Positions 63,753 to 64,000 of a stretch of 64,000 nucleotides of DNA are shown here, piece by piece. Origin of the DNA: Thermomonas sp. (GTDB taxonomy: Bacteria; Pseudomonadota; Gammaproteobacteria; Xanthomonadales; Xanthomonadaceae); contig NZ_JAQSDO010000015.1 of the NCBI RefSeq assembly GCF_029945965.1, positions 654,821 to 718,820 of the forward strand, in the 5' to 3' direction. Numbering within the stretch: position 1 is the first letter of the stretch; every line of letters begins with the position of its first letter. A program made the translations under genes and the position numbers. The notes under the pieces are model-generated. The model saw nothing but the letters and a program-made list of their open reading frames with translations, was not told the origin of the DNA and ran no database searches.

Positions 63753-64000
63753 AGCAGCGCCCCAGCGAGGCGACGGGGTACCAGCGGCTGCAATGGCACC
63801 TTGACCGGGATAACGGCACCGGGGCCTAAGCCGTGCAGCGCATCCGTCGCGGGATCGAGCGTATCACGGAGGCGTGAGATTCGTTCAGGTTTGGGGGCAA
63901 TCTGGGAGGTGGCGTCCCCTTTTATTTGTGACTTGTGGGTAAATAAGACAAGCCCACGCCGGGCTACGCCCGGCGCAGAGCTGAATGCGCTGTTTTCCGC
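63749..64000 (-). CDS. Unidentified ORF, first of a coupled set (start unclear)
   Basis: The frame is open from the right edge to TGA 63749 and ends with a protein-like segment (PKPERISRLRDTLDPATDAL, then PGAVIPVKVPLQPLVPRRLA). A hairpin at 63957-63975 suggests the gene may begin to its left, but no ATG, GTG or TTG lies in frame before the last third. An AAAAGGGGA box precedes an ATT near 63878. Either the start lies beyond the edge or it is non-standard. Confidence 0.4.
   Translation of the reverse strand, partial: AENSAFSSAPGVARRGLVLFTHKSQIKGDATSQIAPKPERISRLRDTLDPATDALHGLGPGAVIPVKVPLQPLVPRRLAGALL
63957..63975 (-). terminator. Hairpin at the right edge
   Basis: CGCCGGGC-TAC-GCCCGGCG is a perfect 8-base stem. 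On the minus strand it is followed by TGGGCTTGTCTTATTT, a loose T-rich tail, so it could end a gene beyond the right edge or be a REP-type repeat. Confidence 0.4.

Overview
The window (about 62-65% GC by eye) looks like chromosome of a gammaproteobacterium of the Xanthomonadaceae/Lysobacteraceae, but not necessarily Xanthomonas itself. The main evidence is an rpf (diffusible signal factor, DSF) quorum-sensing locus in its usual setting: prfB-lysS-rpfG-rpfC facing rpfF-rpfB, with aconitase (rpfA/acnA) beyond. There is no rpfH between rpfG and rpfC. No tRNA, rRNA, CRISPR array or insertion sequence was recognised.

Layout. 0-13 kb: the start of an acyltransferase-3 membrane protein (cut by the left edge), a secreted VIT/VWA/DUF2135 protein, prfB with its programmed +1 frameshift, lysS, the DSF two-component pair rpfG/rpfC, then DSF synthase rpfF and acyl-CoA ligase rpfB on the other strand. 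12.5-31 kb is housekeeping: a small lipoprotein, acnA, the overlapping nudJ-mnmA-hflD run, clpS-clpA, infA, a trxB-GNAT-aat run joined by overlapping stop/start codons, ald, ftsK-lolA, rarA-crcB. ClpS, ClpA and Aat (N-end rule) and infA are neighbours, as in many proteobacteria.

30.5-63.1 kb is a carbon-metabolism region. zwf-HAD-tal-pgi-pgm-tkt run head to tail with very short gaps or overlaps, and converge on gnd, a cysteine-less pyridine-nucleotide flavoprotein and a GH144-type glycoamylase. Beyond these lie a 1299-residue GH94 protein, a 2886-residue cyclic beta-1,2-glucan synthase (NdvB-like: GT84 + glycoamylase-like + GH94), and pta-ackA. The inferred logic is that beta-1,2-glucan made by NdvB could be trimmed by the GH144-like protein and phosphorolysed by the GH94 protein to glucose-1-phosphate, which Pgm would pass to Zwf and the pentose phosphate pathway.

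A 5.1-kb segment sits between the GH94 gene and ndvB: DUF302, then a TetR-regulated DevBCA-type export system (HlyD, FtsX-like permease, ATPase) with a perfect palindromic operator, then a small membrane protein. It is bracketed by two direct copies (68/75 identical) of the 3' end of a GH94 gene. The distal copy belongs to a 77-codon ORF that looks like the fused head and tail of a second, deleted ndvB-like gene, and it overlaps the ndvB start codon.

The right 0.9 kb differs: three ORFs on the minus strand linked by ATGA/GTGA overlaps enter from beyond the edge and end against ackA, close to a XerC/dif-like half-site. They may be the end of an integrated element; I could not identify them.
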